From Amycolatopsis acidicola (GTDB lineage: Bacteria > Actinomycetota > Actinomycetes > Mycobacteriales > Pseudonocardiaceae): 64,000 bases of DNA. Below, in pieces: positions 15,621 through 24,248 of this stretch (the stretch's first letter is position 1; the number at the start of each line of letters is the position of its first letter). The notes beneath the pieces were generated by a model. That model was not told the origin of the DNA. It searched no databases and was given only the letters and a program-made list of their open reading frames with translations. The stretch covers positions 1 to 64,000 of the forward strand of contig NZ_VMNW02000030.1 in NCBI RefSeq assembly GCF_007713735.2. Reading direction: 5' to 3'. The translations under genes and the position numbers were made by a program.

Positions 15621-16751
15621 TCAGGACCAGAGGGCGACCGTCCACGCGGGGTCGAGGACCACGCCGACGTCGTCGCCGGGGCGGGCGTCGAGATGGGCGT
15701 CGCCATGGGCGCGGAGGACGACGTCCCCCACCGTGACCACCAATTCCTGCCGGTCGCCCAGGTACTCGGTCGACTTGACCTTCGCCGGGAACCGGTTCGG
15801 GCCCTCGCCCTCCGACGCCGAGGAGATCACGCGGACGTGCTCGGGCCGGATGCACACGTGCAGCTCCTGCCCGGCGGACGGCGGCGCGGGCGGGGTCGCG
15901 TACCGCTCGCACCGCAGCAGCCCGATGGACGTCTTGGCGTCCACCGCACCACCACCGGCGCGCTCGTCGACCACCCCGGGCACGAGGTTCGCGCTGCCCA
16001 CGAAATCGGCCACGAACCGGGAGACCGGCGAGTCGTAGATCTCCGACGGCGAGCCGATCTGCTCGATGCGGCCGCGGTTCATCACGACGATCGTGTCCGA
16101 CAACGCCAGCGCCTCGCCCTGGTCGTGCGTCACGTAGATCGTGGTGACCCCGAACTTCTGCTGGAACGCCCGCAGTTCGCCCCGCAGCTGCGAACGCAGT
16201 TTGGCGTCCAAATTGGACAGTGGCTCGTCCAGCAGCAGCACCTCCGGCTCGCACAGCAGGGCCCTGGCCAGCGCCAGGCGCTGCTGCTGGCCACCACTGA
16301 GCTGCGTGGACCACCGGTCGGCGTAGTCGGCCAGCCCCACCTGCTCGAGCATGGCGCCCACCCGCTTCTTCTGCTCCGCGCGGGAGCTGCGCTTGCGGCC
16401 GTACCGCAGCGGGAAAGCCGCGTTGTCGAACACCTTCATGTGCGGCCAGATCCCGTAGGACTGCGGCACCATCGCGATCGGCCGGTCCTCGGGCGAGATG
16501 TCGCGGCGCGCGTCGGCGGAGAACACCGACTTGCCGTTCATCGAAATCTCACCGGAATCGGCGCTCTCCAGCCCGGCGAGACACCGCAGGGTGGTCGTCT
16601 TCCCGCAGCCACTGGGACCCAGCAGCGTGAAGAAACTGTTGCTCGACACCGAAAAGCTGACGTTGTCGATCGCGCGATGGACCTCGTTGCTGTCGCGGCG
16701 GGTGAACCGCTTCTCGAGTCGCGAAATCTCGACGGAGTTCTGCATGTTCAC
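15621..16751 (-). CDS. ABC transporter ATP-binding protein (Fe3+/polyamine type)
   Basis: About 374-376 residues (GTG 16751 or ATG 16745). Walker A GPSGCGKTT (45-53), Q-loop MVPQSYGIWPHM, signature LSGGQQQRLALARAL, Walker B VLLLDEPLSNLDAKLR, H-loop YVTHDQGEAL, then a TOBE-like C-terminal domain (CIRPEHVRV). It energises import through the fused permease encoded just upstream, at the cytoplasmic face. Last gene of a five-gene minus-strand operon. Family resemblance is to FbpC/PotA; the cargo is inferred from neighbours, not from sequence. Confidence 0.9.
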   Translation of the reverse strand: MNMQNSVEISRLEKRFTRRDSNEVHRAIDNVSFSVSSNSFFTLLGPSGCGKTTTLRCLAGLESADSGEISMNGKSVFSADARRDISPEDRPIAMVPQSYGIWPHMKVFDNAAFPLRYGRKRSSRAEQKKRVGAMLEQVGLADYADRWSTQLSGGQQQRLALARALLCEPEVLLLDEPLSNLDAKLRSQLRGELRAFQQKFGVTTIYVTHDQGEALALSDTIVVMNRGRIEQIGSPSEIYDSPVSRFVADFVGSANLVPGVVDERAGGGAVDAKTSIGLLRCERYATPPAPPSAGQELHVCIRPEHVRVISSASEGEGPNRFPAKVKSTEYLGDRQELVVTVGDVVLRAHGDAHLDARPGDDVGVVLDPAWTVALWS

Positions 16752-16757
16752 GACACC

Positions 16758-18545
16758 TCACACGTGTTGTTGGTAGCCACGGCGGTTGACCCACCAGACG
16801 GAGACGGCGGACAGGGCGAGCAGGAGCACGGCGAGCGCGCTCGCCTCCGGGTAGTTCGCGCTCTCGCCGATCATGTCCCACAACAGGACCACGACCGTGC
16901 GGTTGTCCGAATTGGACAGCAGCAGCGCGATGGGCAGCTCCCCCAGCGCGTTCGCGAAGACCCACAGCCAGGTGCGGGAGATCGACGGGAACGCGAGCGG
17001 GAACACCACCCGCCGCAGCACGGTGCCGCTGGAGGCGCCCGAGACGCGGCCGACCTCTTCGAGCCCGCCGTCGAGCTGGAGCAGCGCGGTCTGGATCATC
17101 CGCGAACCGCGCGGGATGTAGCGGGTGGTGAGCGCGATGACGATGATCCACACCGTGCCGTACACCGGGATCGGGATGAACAGGTACAGGAACAGCACCG
17201 CCACCCCGAGCACCACACTGGGGATCGCGAAGACCAGGAACGACATGTCGAACAAGGTCCGCCCGACGCGGCCACCGCGGCTGGAGGCCAGCGCCAGCCA
17301 GAACCCGAACGCCGCGGTCAACGTCGCCGTGACGACGCTGATCACCAGGGTGTTCAGCAGCGCGTGGGTCAGGCTCGGGTCGGTGAAGATGGTCTTGTAG
17401 TTGGCGAAGCTGAGCTGGCCGGCGTTCTTCAGGCTGATCGGCTGCAGGAACGGCGTCAGGCTCGTCCAGATCAGCGTCAGGATGGGCACGATGATCGCCA
17501 CGAGCACGTACAGGCTGACCACGGTCGCGACCGGGAAGCGCCACTTCCCGAGCTTCACCGGGGTCGGCCGGTAGCCCTTGCCGCTGACCACCTTGAACCG
17601 GTGCGATTCGCGGGTCTGGCGCCGGTACACGGCGATCATCACCAGCGACAGCACCACGAGCAGGACGCCGTAGGCACTGGCCTGCCCGTAGTTCGCCTCA
17701 CCCGACGGCGGCTGCAGCGCGTTCTGCACGAGGCTGGAGAAGACGAAGATCTGGTTCGGTGTCCCGAGAATGGCCGGGATCGCGAACTCCTCCAGCGCGA
17801 TGACCACCAGCATCATCGCGGAAGCGGTGATCGCGGGGACGGTCAGGGGCAGGACCACCTTGCGGGTACGGGTGAACCACCCGGCGCCCGAGGTGGCCGC
17901 CGCCTCCTCGAACTCCTGGTTGAGCCGGGCGAAGGTGGGCGAGAGCATGATGTACATGCTCGGCACGCCGAAGATCCCGGCGACCAGGAACATCCCCGGC
18001 AGCGAGTAGATGTCGACCGAAACGCCGAAGACCTTTTCGATCGCGATCGCGATCGGCCCGTTCGCCGGGTTGGCCGCCAGCACCCACGCCACCGCGAGAA
18101 CCGTGGCGGGCACGGCCATCGGCGCCAGCACGCTCGGCGCGAGGAACCGTTTGCCGGGGATGTCGGTGCGTTCGAACAGGTAGGCCATGCTGACGCTGAT
18201 CAGCAGCGCCACCGCCACCGTGCCGACCACGAAGATCAGCGAGTTCAGCGCGACCTCGGCCAGCCGGTGCGATTCGAAGATCTTGATGAAGTTGTCGATC
18301 GTGAACCCGGGGACCTGGAACGGCAGCTTCAGCTCGCTGTCCTTGAAACTGCTGTAGATCAGGATGCCCAGCGGGAACACCACGAGATAGGCGAGTAGGA
18401 CGCCGATCAGGACGTTGACGGTGGTCAGCAGGCCCTTGCCCCGGCGCCGCCGGGGTGCCGGGGCGGGCTGCCGGGCGGGTTGACTGGTCCGAGGGGATGC
18501 GTCGGTGACGAGCTGGGTTCCGGACTGCATCGCTGAAGTCTCCAA
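16758..18545 (-). CDS. Fused ABC transporter permease (two permease domains)
   Basis: 595 residues with about twelve membrane segments in two homologous halves, each with its own ABC-contact (EAA) loop: NQEFEEAAATSGAGWFTRTR in the first half and GLEEVGRVSGASSGTVLRRV in the second. Such FbpB-like fusions replace the usual permease heterodimer in iron and small-carboxylate uptake systems. The Arg-rich N-terminus is cytoplasmic. It starts 45 bases after the binding-protein gene and ends 6 bases before the ATPase gene. Confidence 0.9.
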   Translation of the reverse strand: METSAMQSGTQLVTDASPRTSQPARQPAPAPRRRRGKGLLTTVNVLIGVLLAYLVVFPLGILIYSSFKDSELKLPFQVPGFTIDNFIKIFESHRLAEVALNSLIFVVGTVAVALLISVSMAYLFERTDIPGKRFLAPSVLAPMAVPATVLAVAWVLAANPANGPIAIAIEKVFGVSVDIYSLPGMFLVAGIFGVPSMYIMLSPTFARLNQEFEEAAATSGAGWFTRTRKVVLPLTVPAITASAMMLVVIALEEFAIPAILGTPNQIFVFSSLVQNALQPPSGEANYGQASAYGVLLVVLSLVMIAVYRRQTRESHRFKVVSGKGYRPTPVKLGKWRFPVATVVSLYVLVAIIVPILTLIWTSLTPFLQPISLKNAGQLSFANYKTIFTDPSLTHALLNTLVISVVTATLTAAFGFWLALASSRGGRVGRTLFDMSFLVFAIPSVVLGVAVLFLYLFIPIPVYGTVWIIVIALTTRYIPRGSRMIQTALLQLDGGLEEVGRVSGASSGTVLRRVVFPLAFPSISRTWLWVFANALGELPIALLLSNSDNRTVVVLLWDMIGESANYPEASALAVLLLALSAVSVWWVNRRGYQQHV

Positions 18546-18590
18546 GCTTGCGCGGTCCGGATCCGCCGCGGCGCAGGCGGATCCGGTCCG

Positions 18591-19664
18591 TCAGTTGACG
18601 TCGGTGCCCAGGGCCTTTTCGACCTGGGGGAAGTAATCGGAGAACTGCTGGTACTGCTGGATGTCGGTCTCGCCGAACCACTTCACGCCGGCCTTGCACA
18701 GGGCGGCGACCACTTTGTTCGTGGCCGCGCTCGAGCAGTCCGTGTCGTTCGGGATGATCGAGTTGTAGCTGGGGGCCAAGGCTTTCTGCCCCTCCGCGGA
18801 CGCGAGGAATGCGGTGAGCAGCCTGCCGGCCGCCGGGTGCGGTGACCCGTTGGGCACGAACAGGTAGGCCTTGTTGGCGTTGGTCGGGCTGATCGGCGCG
18901 ACGGCGACCGGAGCGCCCTTCTTCTGGTCCGACAGCACGAGGTTGATCAGGTCCGTGCCCACCGGGGTCTGCCCGGAGACGATGTTGGTGTGGGCCTGCG
19001 TCGTGTTGTCGGTGTAGTGGGGCGACAGCTTCGCCAGCTGGGAGGCGTAGTCGAGGCCGGCCTTGGTGCTGAGCGTCGGGTCCTGCGCCCACACGGTCAT
19101 GAAGGAGCCGCGGGACTCGACGGTCAGCTTGCCGTCGTTCCACTGCTGGCCGAGCAGGTCGTTCCAGCTGTGCGGGACCTCGTTCGGCGCCACGGCGGCG
19201 GTGTTGTACGCCCAGACCTTCGGCACCGCCCAGATGTAGACCATGTTGCCGTTGAAGATCTGGTTCGCGGGCACCTTGTAGTCCGCCCAGTTCACGTTGG
19301 CGGCCATGTCCAGGGAGGGCAGCACGGTGAGCCCGCCGGCGTTGGAGACATCGAAGCTCACCTTGTGCGCGGCCTGTTCGACGTTCAGCTGGGTGACGAG
19401 GTCGGGGGCCTTCTTGTTGGTGTACTTGACCTCGATGCCCGGGTACTTCTTCTCGAACGCTTCGATGGCCGGTCGCATCTGCGCCTCCGGCTTCGGCGCG
19501 TACCAGATGACCGTGCCCTCGGCCTTCGCGGCCTGGTAGAGCTGGTCGAGGTTCTTCGCGTCCGGCACCGGAGGCGCGCTGCTGCAGGCGGCCGTGACCA
19601 GCGCGGCCACGGCGGCCAGCGCGGTCAGGCAGAAAGCACGGCTGCGGCGTTTCACGGCGGTCAC
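18591..19664 (-). CDS. ABC transporter substrate-binding lipoprotein
   Basis: 357 residues. A lipoprotein signal (KRRSRAF, hydrophobic core, lipobox VTAAC) is followed by an Fe3+/thiamine-type binding protein fold: AKAEGTVIWYAPKPEAQMRP, FEKKYPGIEVKYTN, a RGSFMTVWAQDP hinge region and PNGSPHPAAGRLLTAFLAS. The GTG start at 19664 overlaps the amidohydrolase stop (GTGA); a second GTG three codons later is possible. It delivers the cargo to the fused permease. Family includes ferric and organic-anion binders, so the ligand is open. Confidence 0.85.
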   Translation of the reverse strand: MTAVKRRSRAFCLTALAAVAALVTAACSSAPPVPDAKNLDQLYQAAKAEGTVIWYAPKPEAQMRPAIEAFEKKYPGIEVKYTNKKAPDLVTQLNVEQAAHKVSFDVSNAGGLTVLPSLDMAANVNWADYKVPANQIFNGNMVYIWAVPKVWAYNTAAVAPNEVPHSWNDLLGQQWNDGKLTVESRGSFMTVWAQDPTLSTKAGLDYASQLAKLSPHYTDNTTQAHTNIVSGQTPVGTDLINLVLSDQKKGAPVAVAPISPTNANKAYLFVPNGSPHPAAGRLLTAFLASAEGQKALAPSYNSIIPNDTDCSSAATNKVVAALCKAGVKWFGETDIQQYQQFSDYFPQVEKALGTDVN

Positions 19665-20521
19665 CCCAATCCGTACAGCCGGGCCGCGTTGCCGCCCGTG
19701 ATCAGCGCTTCGTCGGCTTCGTCCAGTTCGGGGAGCTGCGCACGGATGAGCTCGAACAGCCCGGACAGCGTCCCTTCCGACGCCGGGAAGTTCGAGCCCC
19801 ACACGACGTTCTTCGCGCCGAACTCCTCGATCAGCGCGCGGACCAGCCCGGTGGCGGACCCGGCTTCGCGCTGCGCGCGCAGGATCGCCGGGGGCGTGAG
19901 CTTGACGAACACCCTTCCAGTCTCGCTGAGCCTGGGCGATCCGGCCGCGCTCGGGTACAGCGGTTCACCCTCGCCGAGCTGCGGGCGGCCGAGGTGGTCG
20001 AGGATCACGGTGAGCCCGGGGTACTCCCGCAGCAGTCCGGAAAGGATGGGCGCGTGCTTGGCGTGCATCTGGATGCAGACCGGGAGCTTGCGGTCGGACA
20101 GGAACTGCCAGACCGGCGCCATGCGCTCGTCGTCGAGGCCGCGGCCGGGCGTCGGGACGGTGGTGGTGCCGGTGGCCGCGCGGATGCGCATGCCGGAGAA
20201 GCCGCGCTCGTCGATCCAGTAGTGGAGGTCGTCGACGGCCTTCGGGGACAGGAAGTCCACCGAGCCCACCCCGACGAGCCGGTCGGGGTGGCGGGCGAGC
20301 TCGTCGGCGACGTAGCTGTTGTCGAACCCGTACATCGTGGACGCCTGCACCACGACGATCCGGTCGACGTCCGCCTCGTCGGCCGCGCGCAGCAGGCCGT
20401 CGATGTCGGTGGGCCGTTCCTCCGACCACGTCGAGCGGTGCCCGCCCAGCGGCGCCGGCGGATAAGCCTCGGTGTCGGGCGAAATGATGTGGGTGTGCGT
20501 GTCGACGCTGAACATGGTCAC
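19661..20521 (-). CDS. Amidohydrolase 2 family hydrolase (lactonase-like)
   Basis: 286 residues, TIM-barrel metal hydrolase related to 2-pyrone-4,6-dicarboxylate and sulfomuconolactone lactonases. Metal-site DTHTH at residues 7-11, VQASTMYGFDNSYV, RGFSGMRIR, IQMHAKHA, VILDHLGRP and VVWGSNFP, where the last Asp-like metal ligand is replaced by Asn in this protein. It is coupled by 4-base overlaps to genes on both sides, so transport and ring/lactone hydrolysis probably form one pathway. Confidence 0.82.
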   Translation of the reverse strand: MTMFSVDTHTHIISPDTEAYPPAPLGGHRSTWSEERPTDIDGLLRAADEADVDRIVVVQASTMYGFDNSYVADELARHPDRLVGVGSVDFLSPKAVDDLHYWIDERGFSGMRIRAATGTTTVPTPGRGLDDERMAPVWQFLSDRKLPVCIQMHAKHAPILSGLLREYPGLTVILDHLGRPQLGEGEPLYPSAAGSPRLSETGRVFVKLTPPAILRAQREAGSATGLVRALIEEFGAKNVVWGSNFPASEGTLSGLFELIRAQLPELDEADEALITGGNAARLYGLG

Positions 20522-21411
20522 CTCGGGCAGTAGCGGGTGAAGTCGGCGAGAAGCTCGGCGACGGTCACCGGTGTGCGGATTACGTTCTGCTGCAAGGCAT
20601 AGTCGATCGCGACCTGCAGCCCGGCGACGAGCTCGTCGGTCACGCCGGCTCGCAGCGCACGCACGCGCGACCCGGTTTCACCCGCCTTGCGCGTCTCGAT
20701 CTGCTTCGCGAATGCCTGGTACAGCTCGGAAACCGTGCCGGGCTCGGCCTCGAGGAGGTCGCGCCGGACGGTGAGCATGTGGTTGATCGGCACCGTGTTG
20801 TGCCGGGCGCCCCAGGCCTCTTCGGCCTCGCGCCAGTCCGGAATGATCGGCACCAGCGGCCCTTGCGCACCGTCCAAAGCGGGCGGTCCCAGCACCGCGG
20901 CGGTGACTTCGCCCCGCTCCAGCAGGTCGAGCACCTTACCCGTGGTGCGTTCGACGTTGGGCGGTTCGACGTATTCGGCCACGTGCGGTTCTTCGGTGGT
21001 CACCCAGGTGATGTCCTTGGCGTCCACCCCGAACTCCTCGTGCAGGATCCCGCGCACCCACAGGCCGGTGGTCTGGCTGTAGGCCCGCACGCCGACCCGC
21101 TTGCCGATCAGGTCGGCCGGGGCGATTTCGGGCGTGCCCGGCCAGCGGGTGAGGGAGTGGTGGTGGAAGTCCCCGCTCAGCGCCAGCGGCAGCAGCGAAA
21201 TCGGGGCGCCTGCTTCGCGGGCCTGCAGGTAGGTGGCGATGGCCAGCTCACTGACGTCGAACCGCTGCTCGCGGACCATCGGCGCGAAAGCCTGGTAGAT
21301 GGGGTTCAGCCCGGCCAGCTCGACGCCGTGCCCGCCGGCGGTGAAGCCGGGTTCGGCGAGGAACGTCGTATGCGGGTAGGACTTCACCGCGATCGACAAG
21401 GTTCTGGCCAT
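20518..21411 (-). CDS. 4,5-dihydroxyphthalate decarboxylase-like / periplasmic-binding-fold protein
   Basis: 297 residues with no signal peptide. Its type II periplasmic-binding fold resembles 4,5-dihydroxyphthalate decarboxylases and ABC binding proteins: FDVSELAIATYLQAREAG, ADLIGKRVGVRAYSQTTGLW, ERGEVTAAVLGPPA, INHMLTVRRDLLEAEPG. The cytoplasmic location argues for the enzyme reading. ATG 21411 follows GGAGTTG. It is the first gene of the transporter-amidohydrolase operon. Whether it decarboxylates phthalate-like acids or has another role is inference. Confidence 0.7.
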   Translation of the reverse strand: MARTLSIAVKSYPHTTFLAEPGFTAGGHGVELAGLNPIYQAFAPMVREQRFDVSELAIATYLQAREAGAPISLLPLALSGDFHHHSLTRWPGTPEIAPADLIGKRVGVRAYSQTTGLWVRGILHEEFGVDAKDITWVTTEEPHVAEYVEPPNVERTTGKVLDLLERGEVTAAVLGPPALDGAQGPLVPIIPDWREAEEAWGARHNTVPINHMLTVRRDLLEAEPGTVSELYQAFAKQIETRKAGETGSRVRALRAGVTDELVAGLQVAIDYALQQNVIRTPVTVAELLADFTRYCPR

Positions 21412-21465
21412 GGACAACTCCTCTGTTGCGTCGAGCCGTGGGTGATGCCAGCCGGTCAGGCAGCC

Positions 21466-21482
21466 AAAGTGTTTAACACTTT
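21466..21482. promoter_or_regulatory. Palindromic operator of the ABC/hydrolase operon
   Basis: Perfect 8-1-8 palindrome AAAGTGTTTAACACTTT in the shared promoter region between the minus-strand decarboxylase-like gene (start 21411) and the plus-strand metallo-hydrolase (start 21580). It is AT-rich against its surroundings, so it stands out. The binding protein is unknown; the GntR at 14872 is the nearest candidate, but its own operator differs in sequence. Confidence 0.6.
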
Positions 21483-21579
21483 CGGCCACCGTACGCGGCG
21501 CCTCTCGCACTATCAAGCCTTGGATGCTCAGATCGTCTAACAATTTTGCTCGAGCAGGTGATCGGCGTACAACGACGGC

Positions 21580-22320
21580 GTGCAGCTGGAACACCTCGGC
21601 GGCGGCGTCCACCTGGTCACCGGGACGAACGTCAACTGGGCACTGGTGACCGAAGGCGACGCGGTCACGGTGGTGGATGCCGGGTATCCCAACGACGGCC
21701 GGGCCCTGCTGGAGTCCCTCGCGGCGATCGGCCGCCGGCCCGGGGACGTGCAGGCGGTGGTCCTGACGCACGCGCATCTCGACCACCTGGGCGGGATCCC
21801 GGCATTACTGCGCGAACACCGCGTTCCGGTCCTCACCGGCGAAGCGGAAGTGGCGCACGCACACCGCGAACGCCTGGAACAGATCAGCCCGGCGCAAATG
21901 CTGCGGCAGTGCGGACAATGGCGCGGATTGGTCTGGACCATGCAGACCGTGCGCGCGGTACTCCCCCATGCCTCGATGTCGGTCCCCGAAGCGACGTCGG
22001 CCGCGAACGGCGTCCCGCTCGACCTTCCCGGCGCGCTGACGCCGCTGGCCACGCCGGGGCACACGACCGGGCACACCGTGTACTACATGGCTTCCGCGGG
22101 CATCGTGTTCAGCGGCGACGCGCTGGTGACCGCGCATCCGCTGCTGCCAGGCCCGCCGCGCCCGCAGCTGCTTCCCCGTGTTTTCAACGAAAACGAGGCA
22201 GAGATGCGGCGGAGTCTGTCGGTGCTCGGCGAACTGGAGGCGGACATCCTCGTGCCGGGACACGGACCGGTGGAACGGCGCGCGCTGGCGGAGATCGTCG
22301 CCGACGTCGGTCTACAGTAG
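21580..22320 (+). CDS. MBL-fold metallo-hydrolase
   Basis: 246 residues, metallo-beta-lactamase fold. The zinc motif THAHLDH (His64, His66, Asp68, His69) is complete, with TPGHTTGHTVYY and SGDAL supplying further ligands and VPGHGPV the last His. The family includes lactonases and thioester hydrolases acting in the cytoplasm. The start is GTG at 21580, and there is no clear ribosome site. It is divergent from the ABC/amidohydrolase operon, sharing its regulatory region, so a role in the same pathway is plausible. Confidence 0.85.
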   Translation: MQLEHLGGGVHLVTGTNVNWALVTEGDAVTVVDAGYPNDGRALLESLAAIGRRPGDVQAVVLTHAHLDHLGGIPALLREHRVPVLTGEAEVAHAHRERLEQISPAQMLRQCGQWRGLVWTMQTVRAVLPHASMSVPEATSAANGVPLDLPGALTPLATPGHTTGHTVYYMASAGIVFSGDALVTAHPLLPGPPRPQLLPRVFNENEAEMRRSLSVLGELEADILVPGHGPVERRALAEIVADVGLQ

Positions 22321-22333
22321 ACGGTTCGGCGTG

Positions 22334-23764
22334 TCAGCTTTCGAGCTGCGCGAGGAAGGCGTTCCGTTCGGCTTGGGCCGGGTACGAAGCGGGATCACGG
22401 ACGCATTCGGGACACCAGTGCCCGGCCGTCAGCACGAGCCGCGGGCTGCCGTCGAACTCGTGCCCGGACGCGCAGCGCCACCGCAGCGGCGTGCCGATCG
22501 CGCCCCGGGCCACGTCCTCGCTCAGCAGTGTGCCGCCACGGAAATCGGCCGCCTGCCGGTAGTCCTCGCGTGTCCAGTCGGCGGGGTCTTTCGTCTCGTC
22601 GTAGCCGTGGTCGAGGTAGCGCGGGGTGCGGTCGGGCGCGGGCACCTCGAAGGTCGGCCAGTCGCCGATCGCCTCCCATTCCGCGCGGGAACCGAAGTAG
22701 GCGGCGATCTTCTCCTCGTCGTTGTCGCGGAGGAACCGCATCGTGCCGCGCGGGCGGGCGGCAAGGCGTTTGAGCACGAGATTCTTGACCACCCAGGCCG
22801 GGACCTTCCCGGCCAGCCGCAACGCCGCGGGCCCGTTCTCGACCGCCCTCGCGAGCGCGCCTTCGAACGTGTCCTGCCGGAAGGGCACCAGTTTTTCGAG
22901 CAGATCGGAGTCGGTGTACCACTGCCCGTGGAAATTGCGGGTGGCGAACCAGTTCCGCTCGAACCAGCGGCGCACGTCGCGCACGCCCACCGCGGCGGCG
23001 AAACCCGCGTGCAGGTCCCAGTTCGTGATACGCCAGCTCTCGCCGCCGCCGATGTTGTAGATCCCGCCCCAGAACTCGCCGGGCACACCCGGTTCGCAGA
23101 TGTTCACCAGCAGCCGGGCGGCGTCCTCGACCGAAACCCATTCCATCACGCCGCCGAGCGGGGTGTGGGTCATGATCGGGTCGCGGATCTCCAGCACGCC
23201 GGGGTGGAAGATGCCGGTCTGCCGCAGCCACGCCCATTTCGGCAGCCCCGAGTCCACCACCTCCCGCTCGGCGACGATCTTGCTCTGGCCGTACTCGTCG
23301 AACCGGGAGACGCGGAGCGGATCGCCGACGCGGCCCCAGTGGTGCGGCGGGTTGCGGTCGCCGGTCTCGGCCACCGAGCCGATCCCGACGACGCCGATCG
23401 CGGCCGGGTCGGGCTGCGCGCGCACGGCGCGGACGATGTTGCGGGCGCTGCCGACGTTGACCCGGTGGGTGAGCTCGGGATGGTCGTCGGCGAAGGGGGA
23501 GACGACCGCGCCGACGTGCACCACGAAGTCGGAGCCGCGGACGCAGCGCTCGACGGTGGCGTAGTCGGTGAGGTCGCCGGTCACCACTTCGAGGGTGTCC
23601 ATCCCGGAGAACTCGGCCATCGCGGCCTGGTCGCCCGGCGTCGGCAGCACGAGGGCCACCACGTCGAAGCGGTCCGCGCGGCGGGCGAACTCCCGCAGCA
23701 CGAACCGGCCCCAGTTCCCGGAAGCGCCGGTCAGGAACACCCGGCGCCGGCCAGTCTCGGTCAT
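22334..23764 (-). CDS. NAD-dependent epimerase/dehydratase with C-terminal zinc-ribbon-like tail
   Basis: 476 residues. The N-terminal Rossmann SDR domain begins VFLTGASGNWGRFVLREFAR, with VNVGSARNIV, a YGQSK catalytic pair (Tyr and Lys four apart) and IYNIGGGESWRITNWD. After the usual about 330-residue extended SDR there are 140 more residues, ending in a four-ligand pattern WRCASGHEF...HWCPEC that looks like a zinc ribbon. Such a tail is unusual for a sugar epimerase and could bind nucleic acid or a partner. ATG 23764 is chosen because further upstream lies inside the repeat region. Confidence 0.75.
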   Translation of the reverse strand: MTETGRRRVFLTGASGNWGRFVLREFARRADRFDVVALVLPTPGDQAAMAEFSGMDTLEVVTGDLTDYATVERCVRGSDFVVHVGAVVSPFADDHPELTHRVNVGSARNIVRAVRAQPDPAAIGVVGIGSVAETGDRNPPHHWGRVGDPLRVSRFDEYGQSKIVAEREVVDSGLPKWAWLRQTGIFHPGVLEIRDPIMTHTPLGGVMEWVSVEDAARLLVNICEPGVPGEFWGGIYNIGGGESWRITNWDLHAGFAAAVGVRDVRRWFERNWFATRNFHGQWYTDSDLLEKLVPFRQDTFEGALARAVENGPAALRLAGKVPAWVVKNLVLKRLAARPRGTMRFLRDNDEEKIAAYFGSRAEWEAIGDWPTFEVPAPDRTPRYLDHGYDETKDPADWTREDYRQAADFRGGTLLSEDVARGAIGTPLRWRCASGHEFDGSPRLVLTAGHWCPECVRDPASYPAQAERNAFLAQLES

Positions 23765-23859
23765 CCACCCTCCTCGCCGATCGACGCCCCATAGGACCAC
23801 GCCGCGGTCCGGAAGGGACACCGGCCCGTGCCGCTGAGCGGCACGGGCGGTACTCCGCC

Positions 23860-24216
23860 GCCGAGTTGGCCGCCCCGGTCGGCGAGTTGGCCACCCGGGT
23901 CGGCGGGATCGGCCGCCCCGGGGCGCGTGTTGGCCCATCCCGTCGGCGATTTGGCCGCTCCCGTGCGTGTGTTGGCCCATCCCGTCGGCGAGTTGGCCGC
24001 TCCGGTCGGCGTGTGCTGGCCGCTACCGTCCATGAATTGGCCGTTCCCGCGCGCGTGTTTGCTGTTCCCGGGCGTGTTTGCCGCTCCCGGCGGCAGGTGG
24101 GCAAGCCCAGCCGGGGCCTGCCCCTCCCCGCGGCGAGCACCTCGATCCCCGGAGGCCAACACACCACCCGGAACGACCAACACACCAACCCCGGGGGCCA
24201 ACACACGCACGGGAGC
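23860..24216. repeat. Degenerate repeat cluster in both orientations
   Basis: A string of short imperfect copies built on GAGTTGGCCGCTCCCGTCG and GTGTGTTGGCCCATCCCG runs through 23860-24110 (spacing roughly 27-54 bases). Copies of the same unit follow in reverse orientation at about 24150-24216. One 22-base unit is identical: 23957-23978 and its exact reverse complement at 24195-24216. There is no gene here; the long open frames are periodic artefacts of the repeat. It lies upstream of the epimerase gene. Confidence 0.8.
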
Positions 24217-24248
24217 GACCAACATGGGGCATCCCGCCTCGGGTGTCC

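Noticed and set aside
15693..18398. 901-codon open frame antisense to the ABC transporter genes
   Set aside because: It mirrors the permease and ATPase codons, has an Arg/His/Asp/Gln-rich composition typical of antisense GC-rich frames, and no domain.
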